NCBI GenBank assembly: GCA_027563935.2 | Contig: JANVAS020000231.1 | Span: 10,992,001 to 11,056,000, forward strand | Length of the DNA stretch: 64,000 bases | Source of the DNA: Costus lasius | Taxonomy: Eukaryota; Streptophyta; Magnoliopsida; Zingiberales; Costaceae | Reading direction: 5' to 3' | Shown: positions 1 to 11,255 of the stretch, piece by piece | Layout: every line of letters starts with the position of its first letter | Numbering within the stretch: position 1 is the first letter of the stretch | Notes under the pieces: generated by a model | Seen by the model: the letters and a program-made list of their open reading frames with translations, nothing else | Told to the model about the DNA's origin: nothing | The model's database searches: none | Position numbers and translations under genes: made by a program

Positions 1-349
1 GTTTAAGAAGAATATTAGGAGTAAGATAAATATGAAGATTAGAAGATTAAATCCGAAATCTGAGATAAAAATGAATATAAAGATAATTATCAAGAATAAG
101 ATCAATGTTATAATTAAGAATGAGAATAAGATTAATAACAATTAAAGCTCATAATAGAGTTCAAAATTTTGATCATGATTAGATCAATATCAATATCAAT
201 AAAAATATTTTGATTACAGACCAAGATTTCAAACAAGATCACAATTGAGTTTAAGATTAAGATTAAAAAGAAGATAAAGATGAATATCAAAAGATGAAGT
301 TTGAAAAAATAATTAAAATCATGATCAACATCATGATCATGGACAAAAT

Positions 350-368
350 CAATATTAAATTAATATTG
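350..368. repeat. Conserved 19-nt dyad (9-bp arms, 1-nt centre), representative
   Basis: CAATATTAA and TTAATATTG flank a single A: perfect 9-bp inverted-repeat arms. The element recurs once per unit in half B, through to 63,908-63,926. It is broken only in some left-domain units (TTAATATTAC near 854, 2327, 4314, 5290 and 6277; CAATTTTAAA near 4294). A cruciform or protein-binding role is possible but not shown. Confidence 0.85.
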
Positions 369-421
369 CAAAATGATAAATATCAAATATGGATCATAAT
401 CAAGATCAATATCCTCATCAT

Positions 422-914
422 TCAAAGACCAAGATAAAGATAAATATTAATATCAAGATTGAAAATCAATATTACCACAGAGATCAAAATTGAGTTTAAG
501 AAGAATATTAGGAATAAGATAAATATGAAGATTAGAAGATTAAATCCGAAATCTGAGATAAAAATGAAGATAAAGATAATTATCAAGAATAAGATCAATG
601 TTATAATTAAGAATGAGAATAAGATTAATAACAATTAAAGCTCATAATCGAGTTCAAAATTTTCATCATGATTAGATCAATATCAATATCAATAAAAATA
701 TTAAGATTAAAGACCAAGATTACAAACAAGATCAAAACAGAGTTTAAGATTAAGATTAAAAAGAAGATAAAGATGAATATCATAAGAAGAAGTTTGAAAA
801 AATGATTAAAATCATGATCAACATCATGATCATGGACAAAATCAATATTAAATTAATATTACAAAATGATAAATATCAAATATGGATCATAATCAAGATC
901 AATATCCTCATCAT
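422..914. repeat. Reference satellite monomer (unit 1, family F)
   Basis: This is the first complete unit in the numbering used here. Landmarks in order: AAAGACCAAG at 424; imperfect inverted-repeat region 442-472; GAGTTTAAG of half A at 492; CCGAAATC, one of the few CpG sites, at 546; the AluI-type AGCT inside AAAGCTC near 638; a TCGA in AATCGAGTTC near 650; hexamer run ATCAATATCAATATCAAT around 676; a second AAAGACCAAG at 709; GAGTTTAAG of half B at 740; the palindrome CATGATCATG near 825; and a 19-nt dyad region starting at 843. Family F is marked by GGAATAAG and AATGAAGATAAAG. Nothing in it resembles a gene or a known transposon end. Confidence 0.95.
492..739. repeat. Half-unit A of the monomer (248 bp), representative
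   Basis: The unit appears to be a diverged dimer. Half A runs from one GAGTTTAAG (492) to the next (740), 248 bp. Its first 49 bases match the first 49 of half B at 38 positions without gaps, against roughly 35 % expected by chance at this base composition. AGATCAATATC and AAAGACCAAG also occur in the same order in both halves, though with different spacing, implying indels. Dimeric ancestry is an inference from this alignment; shared descent from short hexamer repeats is the alternative. Confidence 0.6.
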
Positions 915-984
915 TAAAAGATCAAGATAAAGATAAATATTAATATCAAGATTGAAAATCAATATTACCACAGAGATCAAAATC
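740..984. repeat. Half-unit B of the monomer (245 bp), representative
   Basis: Half B runs from GAGTTTAAG at 740 to the next half A at 985, 245 bp. It contains AAGATAA at offset 24, the same offset as in half A, then the CATGATCA direct repeats where four units carry a 12-bp deletion, the 19-nt dyad, and GGATCATAATCAAGATCAATATCC, which parallels GATCATGATTAGATCAATATC in half A. Half B carries most of the right-side haplotype markers (CAAAACAGAG, CACAATTGAG or CACAATTGTG). Confidence 0.6.
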
Positions 985-1900
985 GAGTTTAAGAAGAATA
1001 TTAGGAGTAAGATAAATATGAAGATTAGAAGATTAAATCCGAAATCTGAGATAAAAATGAATATAAAGATAATTATCAAGAATAAGATCAATGTTATAAT
1101 TAAGAATGAGAATAAGATTAATAACAATTAAAGCTCATAATCGAGTTCAAAATTTTCATCATGATTAGATCAATATCAATATCAATAAAAATATTAAGAT
1201 TAAAGACCAAAATTACAAACAAGATCAAAATTGAGTTTAAGATTAAGATTAAAAAGAAGATAAAGATGAATATCAAAAGATGAAGTTTGAAAAAATGATT
1301 AAAATCATGATCAACATCATGATCATGGACAAAATCAATATTAAATTAATATTGCAAAATGATAAATATCAAATATGGATCATAATCAAGATCAATATCC
1401 TCATCATTAAAAGATCAAGATAAAGATAAATATTAATATCAAGATTGAAAATCAATATTACCACAGAGATCAAAATCGAGTTTAAGAAGAATATTAGGAG
1501 TAAGATAAATATGAAGATTAGAAGATTAAATCCAAAATCTGAGATAAAAATGAAGATAAAGATAATTATCAAGAATAAGATCAATGTTATAATTAAGAAT
1601 GAGAATAAGATTAATAACAATTAAAGCTCATAATCGAGTTCAAAATTTTCATCATGATTAGATCAATATCAATATCAATAAAAATATTAAGATTAAAGAC
1701 CAAGATTACAAACAAGATCAAAACAGAGTTTAAGATTAAGATTAAAAAGAAGATAAAGATGAATATCAAAAGATGAAGTTTGAAAAAATGATTAAAATCA
1801 TGATCAACATCATGATCATGGACAAAATCAATATTAAATTAATATTGCAAAATGATAAATATCAAATATGGATCATAATCAAGATCAATATCCTCATCAT

Positions 1901-2393
1901 TCAAAGACCAAGATAAAGATAAATATTAATATCCAGATTGAAAATCAATATTACCACAGAGATCAAAATCGAGTTTAAGAAGAATATTAGGAATATGATA
2001 AATATGAAGATTAGAAGATTAAAACTGAAATCTGATATCAAAATGAAGATGAAGATAATTATCAAGAATAACATCAATTTTATAATTAAGAATGAGAATA
2101 TGATTAATAACAATTAAGGCTCATAATCGAGTTCAAAATTTTCATCATGATTAGATTAATATCAATATCAATAAAAATATTAAGATTAAAGACCAAGATT
2201 ACAAACAAGATCAAAATCGAGTTTAAGATTAAGATTAAAAAGAAGATAAAGATGAATATCATAAGAAGAAGTATGAAAAAATGATTAAAATCATGATCAA
2301 CATCATGATCATGGACAAAATCAATATTAAATTAATATTACAAAATGATAAATATCAAATATGGATCATAATCAAGATCAATATCCTCATCAT
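1901..2393. repeat. Divergent S-type monomer (unit 4)
   Basis: This unit carries a cluster of changes seen only in S units: AAAACTGAAATCTGA, ATCAAAATGAAGATGAAG, AACATCAATTTTAT, and AAGGCTC in place of AAAGCTC, which removes the AGCT site. It also has GGAATATG and GATATC variants of its own. S units are the most diverged family in the window and occur only three times, all left of 7.4 kb. Confidence 0.85.
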
Positions 2394-3400
2394 TAAAAGA
2401 TCAAGATAAAGATAAATATTAATATCAAGATTGAAAATCAATATTACCACAGAAATCAAAATCGAGTTTAAGAAGAATATTAGGAGTAAGATAAATATGA
2501 AGATTAGAAGATTAAATCCAAAATCTGAGATAAAAATGAAGATAAAGATAATTATCAAGAATAAGATCAATGTTATAATTAAGAATGAGAATAAGCTTAA
2601 TAACGATTAAAGCTCATAATCGAGTTCAAAATTTTCATCATGATTATATCAATATCAATATCAATAAAAATATTAAGATTAAAGACCAAGATTACAAACA
2701 AGATCAAAACAGAGTTTAAGATTAAGATTAAAAAGAAGATAAAGATGAATATCATAAGAAGAAGTTTGAAAAAATGATTAAAATCATGATCAACATCATG
2801 ATCATGGACAAAATCAATATTAAATTAATATTGCAAAATGATAAATATCAAATATGGATCATAATCAAGATCAATATCCTCATCATTCAAAGACCAAGAT
2901 AAAGATAAATATTAATATCAAGATTGAAAATCAATATTACGACAGAGATCAAAATCGAGTTTAAGAAGAATATTAGGAGTAAGATAAATATGAAGGTTAG
3001 AAGATTAAATCCGAAATCTGAGATAAAAATGAATATAAAGATAATTATCAAGAATAAGATCAATGCTATAATTAAGAATGAGAATAAGATTAATAACAAT
3101 TAAAGCTCATAATCGAGTTCAAAATTTTGATCATGATTAGATCAATATCAATATCAATAAAAATATTAAGATTAAAGACCAAGATTACAAACAAGATCAC
3201 AATTGAGTTTAAGATTAAGATTAAAAAGAAGATAAAGATGAATATCAAAAGATGAAGTTTGAAAAAATGAATAAAATCATGATCAACATCATGAGCATGG
3301 ACAAAATCAATATTAAATTAATATTGCAAAATGATAAATATCAAATATGGATCATAATCAATATCAATATCCTCATCATTCAAAGAACAAGATAAAGATA

Positions 3401-3431
3401 AATATTGATATCAAGATTGAAAATCAATATT
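3401..3431. repeat. Family-d inverted repeat (9-bp arms, 13-nt spacer), representative
   Basis: In the 24 family-d units AATATTGAT and ATCAATATT form perfect 9-bp arms around a 13-nt spacer. In all other families the left arm reads AATATTAAT, leaving one mismatch. The A-to-G variant that defines family d therefore completes the dyad. First seen in unit 7, the other 23 copies are all right of 22 kb. Confidence 0.85.
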
Positions 3432-3872
3432 ACCACAGAGATCAAAATCGAGTTTAAGAAGAATATTAGGAGTAAGATAAATATGAAGATTAGAAGATTA
3501 AATCCGAAATCTGAGATAAAAATGAATATAAAGATAATTATCAAGAATAAGATCAATGTTATAATTAAGAATGAGAATAAGATTAATAACAATTAAAGCT
3601 CATAATCGAGTTCAAAATTTTCATCATGATTAGATCAATATCAATATCAATAAAAATATTAAGATTAAAGACCAAGATTACAAACAAGATCACAATTGAG
3701 TTTAAGATTAAGATTAAAAAGAAGATAAAGATGAATATCAAAAGATGAAGTTTGAAAAAATGATTAAAATCATGATCAACATCATGATCATGGACAAAAT
3801 CAATATTAAATTAATATTGCAAAATGATAAATATCAAATATGGATCATAATCAAGATCAATATCCTCATCAT

Positions 3873-4365
3873 TCAAAGACCAAGATAAAGATAAATATTA
3901 ATATCAAGATTGAAAATCAATATTACCACAGAGATCAAAATTGAGTTTAAGAAGAATATTAGGAATAAGATAAATATGAAGATTAGAAGATTAAAACTGA
4001 AATCTGAGATCAAAATGAAGATGAAGATAATTATCAAGAATAACATCAATTTTATAATTAAGAATGAGAATATGATTAATAACAATTAAGGCTCATAATC
4101 GAGTTCAAAATTTTCATCATGATTAGATTAATATCAATATCAATAAAAATATTAAGATTAAAGACCAAGATTACAAACAAGATCAAAACAGAGTTTAAGA
4201 TTAAGATTAAAAAGAAGATAAAGATGAATATCATAAGAAGAAGTTTGAAAAAATGATTAAAATCATGATCAACATCATGATCATGGACAAAATCAATTTT
4301 AAATTAATATTACAAAATGATAAATATCAAATATGGATCATAATCAAGATCAATATCCTCATCAT
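3873..4365. repeat. Divergent S-type monomer (unit 8)
   Basis: It shares the S cluster (AAAACTGAAATC, GATGAAGATAA, AACATCAATTTTAT, AAGGCTC) with units 4 and 14. Its right side has CAAAACAGAG, unlike unit 4 (CAAAATCGAG), so the left and right parts of S units have different partners. CAATTTTAAATT near 4294 is a private change inside the conserved dyad. Confidence 0.85.
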
Positions 4366-4437
4366 TAAAAGATCAAGATAAAGATAAATATTAATATCAA
4401 GATTGAAAATCAATATTACCACAGAGATCAAAATCGA

Positions 4438-5637
4438 GTTTAAGAAGAATATTAGGAGTAAGATAAATATGAAGATTAGAAGATTAAATCCGAAATCAGA
4501 GATAAAAATGAATATAAAGATAATTATCAAGAATAAGATCAATGTTATAATTAAGAATGAGAATAAGATTAATAACAATTAAAGCTCATAATAGAGTTCA
4601 AAATTTTCATCATGATTAGATCAATATCAATATCAATAAAAATATTAAGATTACAGACCAAGATTTCAAACAAGATCACAATTGAGTTTAAGATTAAGAT
4701 TAAAAAGAAGATAAAGATGAATATCAAAAGATGAAGTTTGAAAAAATAATTAAAATCATGATCAACATCATGATCATGGACAAAATCAATATTAAATTAA
4801 TATTGCAAAATGATAAATATCAAATATGGATCATAATCAAGATCAATATCCTCATCATTCAAAGACCAAGATAAAGATAAATATTAATATCAAGATTGAA
4901 AATCAATATTACCACAGAGATCAAAATTGAGTTTAAGAAGAATATTAGGAATAAGATAAATATGAAGATTAGAAGATTAAATCCGAAATCTGAGATAAAA
5001 ATGAAGATAAAGATAATTATCAAGAATAAGATCAATGTTATAATTAAGAATGAGAATAAGATTAATAACAATTAAAGCTCATAATCGAGTTCAAAATTTT
5101 CATCATGATTAGATCAATATCAATATCAATAAAAATATTAAGATTAAAGACCAAGATTACAAACAAGATCAAAACAGAGTTTAAGATTAAGATTAAAAAG
5201 AAGATAAAGATGAATATCATAAGAAGAAGTTTGAAAAAATGATTAAAATCATGATCAACATCATGATCATGGACAAAATCAATATTAAATTAATATTACA
5301 AAATGATAAATATCAAATATGGATCATAATCAAGATCAATATCCTCATCATTAAAAGATCAAGATAAAGATAAATATTAATATCAAGATTGAAAATCAAT
5401 ATTACCACAGAGATCAAAATCGAGTTTAAGAAGAATATTAGGAGTAAGATAAATATGAAGATTAGAAGATTAAATCCGAAATCTGAGATAAAAATGAATA
5501 TAAAGATAATTATCAAGAATAAGATCAATGTTATAATTAAGAATGAGAATAAGATTAATAACAATTAAAGCTCATAATCGAGTTCAAAATTTTCATCATG
5601 ATTAGATCAATATCAATATCAATAAAAATATTAAGAT
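4438..5637. repeat. Nine-unit-offset segment, copy 2 (units 9-11)
   Basis: This is the partner of 1-1200 at a constant offset of 4,437 bp. Family order (a, F, a) and the rare variants ATAATAGAG and ATTACAGACC are shared. Several single-base differences separate the two copies, consistent with an older event or later gene conversion. Confidence 0.7.
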
Positions 5638-6830
5638 TAAAGACCAAGATTACAAACAAGATGAAAACAGAGTTTAAGATTAAGATTAAAAAGAAGATAA
5701 AGATGAATATCAAAAGATGAAGTTTGAAAAAATAATTAAAATCATGATCAACATCATGATCATGGACAAAATCAATATTAAATTAATATTGCAAAATGAT
5801 AAATATCAAATATGGATCATAATCAAGATCAATATCCTCATCATTCAAAGACCAAGATAAAGATAAATATTAATATCAAGATTGAAAATCAATATTACCA
5901 CAGAGATCAAAATTGAGTTTAAGAAGAATATTAGGAGTAAGATAAATATGAAGGTTAGAAGATTAAATCCGAAATCTGAGAAAAAAATGAAGATAAAGAT
6001 AATTATCAAGAATAAGATCAATGTTATAATTAAGAATGAGAATAAGATTAATAACAATTAAAGCTCATAATCGAGTTCAAAATTTTGATCATGATTAGAT
6101 CAATATCAATATCAATAAAAATATTAAGATTAAAGACCAAGATTACAAACAAGATCACAATTGAGTTTAAGATTAAGATTAAAAAGAAGATAAAGATGAA
6201 TATCATAAGAAGAAGTTTGAAAAAATGAATAAAATCATGATCAACATCATGAGCATGGACAAAATCAATATTAAATTAATATTACAAAATGATAAATATC
6301 AAATATGGATCATAATCAAGATCAATATCCTCATCATTAAAAGATCAAGATAAAGATAAATATTAATATCAAGATTGAAAATCAATATTACCACAGAGAT
6401 CAAAATCGAGTTTAAGAAGAATATTAGGAGTAAGATAAATATGAAGATTAGAAGATTAAATCCGAAATCTGAGATAAAAATGAATATAAAGATAATTATC
6501 AAGAATAAGATCAATGTTATAATTAAGAATGAGAATAAGATTAATAACAATTAAAGCTCATAATCGAGTTCAAAATTTTCATCATGATTAGATCAATATC
6601 AATATCAATAAAAATATTAAGATTAAAGACCAAGATTACAAACAAGATCAAAATTGAGTTTAAGATTAAGATTAAAAAGAAGATAAAGATGAATATCAAA
6701 AGATGAAGTTTGAAAAAATGATTAAAATCATGATCAACATCATGATCATGGACAAAATCAATATTAAATTAATATTGCAAAATGATAAATATCAAATATG
6801 GATCATAATCAAGATCAATATCCTCATCAT

Positions 6831-7323
6831 TCAAAGACCAAGATAAAGATAAATATTAATATCAAGATTGAAAATCAATATTACCACAGAGATCAAAATT
6901 GAGTTTAAGAAGAATATTAGGAGTAAGATAAATATGAAGATTAGAAGATTAAAACTGAAATCTGAGATCAAAATGAAGATGAAGATAATTATCAAGAATA
7001 ACATCAATTTTATAATTAAGAATGAGAATATGATTAATAACAATTAAGGCTCATAATCGAGTTCAAAATTTTCATCATGATTAGATTAATATCAATATCA
7101 ATAAAAATATTAAGATTAAAGACCAAGATTACAAACAAGATCAAAATCGAGTTTAAGATTAAGATTAAAAAGAAGATAAAGATGAATATCATAAGAAGAA
7201 GTATGAAAAAATGATTAAAATCATTATCAATATCATGATCATGGACAAAATCAATATTAAATTAACATTGCAAAATGATAAATATCAAATATGGATCATA
7301 ATCAAGATCAATATCCTCATCAT
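6831..7323. repeat. Divergent S-type monomer (unit 14)
   Basis: It has the S cluster but with GGAGTAAG. Its right side has CAAAATCGAG and GAAGTATG, matching unit 4 at a 4,930-bp offset, while its left side lies 2,958 bp from unit 8. Private changes include ATCATTATCAATATC near 7223 and ATTAACATTG near 7262. Confidence 0.85.
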
Positions 7324-10281
7324 TCAAAGACCAAGATAAAGATAAATATTAATATCAAGATTGAAAATCAATATTACCACAGAGATCAAAATTGAGTTTA
7401 AGAAGAATATTAGGAATAAGATAAATATGAAGATTAGAAGATTAAATACGAAATCTGAGATAAAAATGAAGATAAAGATAATTATCAAGAATAAGATCAA
7501 TGTTATAATTAAGAATGAGAATAAGATTAATAACAATTAAAGCTCATAATCGAGTTCAAAATTTTGATCATGATTAGATCAATATCAATATCAATAAAAA
7601 TATTAAGATTAAAGACCAAGATTACAAACAAGATCAAAACAGAGTTTAAGATTAAGATTAAAAAGAAGATAAAGATGAATATCATAAGAAGAAGTTTGAA
7701 AAAATGATTAAAATCATGATCAACATCATGATCATGGACAAAATCAATATTAAATTAATATTGCAAAATGATAAATATCAAATATGGATCATAATCAAGA
7801 TCAATATCCTCATCATTAAAAGATCAAGATAAAGATAAATATTAATATCAAGATTGAAAATCAATATTACCACAGAGATCAAAATCGAGTTTAAGAAGAA
7901 TATTAGGAGTAAGATAAATATGAAGATTAGAAGATTAAATCCGAAATCTGAGATAAAAATGAATATAAAGATAATTATCAAGAATAAGATCAATGTTATA
8001 ATTAAGAATGAGAATAAGATTAATAACAGTTAAAGCTCTTAATCGAGTTCAAAATTTTGATCATGATTAGATCAATATCAATATCAATAAAAATATTAAG
8101 ATTAAAGACCAAGATTACAAACAAGATCAAAATTGAGTTTAAGATTAAGATTAAAAAGAAGATAAAGATGAATATCATAAGAAGAAGTTTGAAAAAATGA
8201 TTAAAATCATGATCAACATCATGATCATGGACAAAATCAATATTAAATTAATATTGCAAAATGATAAATATCAAATATGGATCATAATCAAGATCAATAT
8301 CCTCATCATTCAAAGACCAAGATAAAGATAAATATTAATATCAAAATTGAAAATCAATATTACCACAGAGATCAAAATCGAGTTTAAGAAGAATATTAGG
8401 AGTAAGATAAATATGAAGGTTAGAAGATTAAATCCGAAATCTGAGATAAAAATGAATATAAAGATAATTATCAAGAATAAGATCAATGTTATAATTAAGA
8501 ATGAGAATAAGATTAATAACAATTAAAGCTCATAATCGAGTTCAAAATTTTCATCATGATTAGATCAATATCAATATCAATAAAAATATTAAGATTAAAG
8601 ACCAAGATTACAAACAAGATCAAAATTGAGTTTAAGATTAAGATTAAAAAGAAGATAAAGATGAATATCAAAAGATGAAGTTTGAAAAAATGATTAAAAT
8701 CATGATCAACATCATGATCATGGACAAAATCAATATTAAATTAATATTGCAAAATGATAAATATCAAATATGGATCATAATCAAGATCAATATCCTCATC
8801 ATTAAAAGATCAAGATAAAGATAAATATTAATATCAAGATTGAAAATCAATATTACCACAGAGATGAAAATCGAGTTTAAGAAGAATATTAGGAGTAAGA
8901 TAAATATGAAGATTAGAAGATTAAATCCGAAATCTGAGATAAAAATGAAGATAAAGATAATTATCAAGAATAAGATCAATGTTATAATTAAGAATGAGAA
9001 TAAGATTAATAACAATTAAAGCTCATAATCGAGTTCAAAATTTTCATCATGATTAGATCAATATCAATATCAATAAAAATATTAAGATTAAAGACCAAGA
9101 TTACAAACAAGATCAAAACAGAGTTTAAGATTAAGATTAAAAAGAAGATAAAGATGAATATCAAAAGATGAAGTTTGAAAAAATGATTAAAATCATGATC
9201 AACATCATGATCATGGACAAAATCAATATTAAATTAATATTGCAAAATGATAAATATCAAATATGGATCATAATCAAGATCAATATCCTCATCATTCAAA
9301 GACCAAGATAAAGATAAATATTAATATCAAGATTGAAAATCAATATTACCACAGAGATCAAAATCGAGTTTAAGAAGAATATTAGGCGTAAGATAAATAT
9401 GAAGATTAGAAGATTAAATCCGAAATCTGAGATAAAAATGAATATAAAGATAATTATCAAGAATAAGATCAATGTTATAATTAAGAATGAGAATAAGATT
9501 AATAACAATTAAAGCTCATAATCGAGTTCAAAATTTTGATCATGATTAGATCAATATCAATATCAATAAAAATATTAAGATTAAAGACCAAGATTACAAA
9601 CAAGATCACAATTGAGTTTAAGATTAAGATTAAAAAGAAGATAAAGATGAATATCAAAAGATGAAGTTTGAAAAAATGATTAAAATCATGATCAATATCA
9701 TGATCATGGACAAAATCAATATTAAATTAATATTGCAAAATGATAAATATCAAATATGGATCATAATCAAGATCAATATCCTCATCATTAAAAGATCAAG
9801 ATAAAGATAAATATTAATATCAAGATTGAAAATCAATATTACCACAGAGATCAAAATCGAGTTTATGAAGAATATTAGGAGTAAGATAAATATGAAGATT
9901 AGAAGATTAAATCCGAAATCTGAGATAAAAATGAAGATAAAGATAATTATCAAGAATAAGATCAATGTTATAATTAAGAATGAGAATAAGATTAATAACA
10001 ATTAAAGCTCATAATCGAGTTCAAAATTTTGATCATGATTAGATCAATATCAATATCAATAAAAATATTAAGATTAAAGACCAAGATTACAAACAAGATC
10101 AAAATTGAGTTTAAGATTAAGATTAAAAAGAAGATAAAGATGAATATCAAAAGATGAAGTTTGAAAAAATGATTAAAATCATGATCAACATCATGATCAT
10201 GGACAAAATCAATATTAAATTAATATTGTAAAATGATAAATATGAAATATGGATCATAATCAAGATCAATATCCTCATCAT

Positions 10282-10762
10282 TAAAAGATCAAGATAAAGA
10301 TAAATATTAATATCAAGATTGAAAATCAATATTACCACAGAGATCAAAATCGAGTTTAAGAAGAATATTAGGAGTAAGATAAATATGAAGATTAGAAGAT
10401 TAAATCCAAAATCTGAGATAAAAATGAAGATAAAGATAATTATCAAGAATAAGATCAATGTTATAATTAAGAATGAGAATAAGATTAATAACAATTAAAG
10501 CTCATAATCGAGTTCAAAATTTTGATCATGATTAGATCAATATCAATATCAATAAAAATATTAAGATTAAAGACCAAGATTACAAACAAGATCAAAACAG
10601 AGTTTAAGATTAAGATTAAAAAGAAGATAAAGATGAATATCATAAGAAGAAGTTTGAAAAAATGATTAAAATCATGATCATGGACAAAATCAATATTAAA
10701 TTAATATTGCAAAATGATAAATATCAAATATGGATCATAATCAAGATCAATATCCTCATCAT
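10282..10762. repeat. 481-bp monomer with 12-bp deletion (unit 21)
   Basis: Normal units read CATGATCA-ACAT-CATGATCA in half B. Here one CATGATCA and the ACAT spacer are gone, leaving a single CATGATCA at 10,673-10,680. Loss of one direct repeat plus the spacer is the signature of replication slippage or microhomology-mediated deletion. Confidence 0.95.
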
Positions 10763-11255
10763 TAAAAGATCAAGATAAAGATAAATATTAATATCAAGAT
10801 TGAAAATCAATATTACCACAGAGATCAAAATCGAGTTTAAGAAGAATATTAGGAGTAAGATAAATATGAAGATTAGAAGATTAAATCCGAAATCTGAGAT
10901 AAAAATGAATATAAAGATAATTATCAAGAATAAGATCAATGTTATAATTAAGAATGAGAATAAGATTAATAACAATTAAAGCTCATAATCGAGTTCAAAA
11001 TTTTGATCATGATTAGATCAATATCAATATCAATAAAAATATTAAGATTAAAGACCAAGATTACAAACAAGATCAAAATTGAGTTTAAGATTAAGATTAA
11101 AAAGAAGATAAAGATGAATATCAAAAGATGAAGTTTGAAAAAATGATTAAAATCATGATCAACATCATGATCATGGACAAAATCAATATTAAATTAATAT
11201 TGCAAAATGATAAATATGAAATATGGATCATAATCAAGATCAATATCCTCATCAT

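Larger units (their letters stand above)
1..1200. repeat. Nine-unit-offset segment, copy 1 (partial unit, units 1-2)
   Basis: This stretch shares rare variants with 4438-5637, exactly 4,437 bp (9 x 493) downstream: ATAATAGAG at 151 and 4588, ATTACAGACCAAGATTTC near 212 and 4649, and AAAAAATAATT near 304 and 4741. The copies are not identical; for example base 61 is T here and A at 4498, and TTTTGATC here is TTTTCATC there. It is therefore an older duplication than those further right. The right limit is set where GACCAAAATT at 1206 departs from GACCAAGATT in the partner; the left limit lies outside the window. Confidence 0.7.
1..9122. repeat. Left domain: divergent, older-looking units (partial unit, then 1-18)
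   Basis: After a partial unit (1-421), the family order of units 1-18 is F a a S a c d S a F a c a S F a c a. All S units and all F units of the window are here, as are the right-side variants ATTAATATTAC (in place of ATTGC), GAAGTATG and AATGAATAAAATC. Private changes are frequent, for example a HindIII-type AAGCTT at 2593 and TATTTTGATTAC near 207. Families b and e are absent. Longer repeat order is visible: units 6 and 12, and 8 and 14, share rare variants 2,958 bp (6 units) apart, and units 4 and 14 share GAAGTATG 4,930 bp (10 units) apart. I read this as a less recently homogenised part of the array; no gene is present. Confidence 0.8.

Noticed and set aside
422..634. 70-115-residue minus-strand reading frames, one per unit, rich in Phe, Leu and Ile, resembling small membrane proteins
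   Set aside because: They result from the T-rich complement of an A-rich strand. Starts are TTG, not ATG; the ends shift with trivial variants; the unit is not a multiple of three; and no ribosome-binding or promoter context is seen. The conservation is that of the satellite as a whole.
745..762. Telomere-like repeat (TTAAGATTAAGATT)
   Set aside because: It is a short two-copy AAGATT run inside each unit and matches no telomere repeat I know (TTTAGGG, TTAGGG, TTAGG).
422..914. CENP-B box or yeast-type replication origin consensus
   Set aside because: I looked for a CENP-B-box-like TTCG...CGGGA pattern and for the 11-bp ARS consensus on the T-rich strand and found no full match; the unit is too poor in G and C for the former.
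3405..3596. 63-residue plus-strand frames rich in Lys, Asn and Ile in family-d units
   Set aside because: They open only because the d variant changes TTAATA to TTGATA, removing a TAA and giving a TTG. They are composition artefacts.
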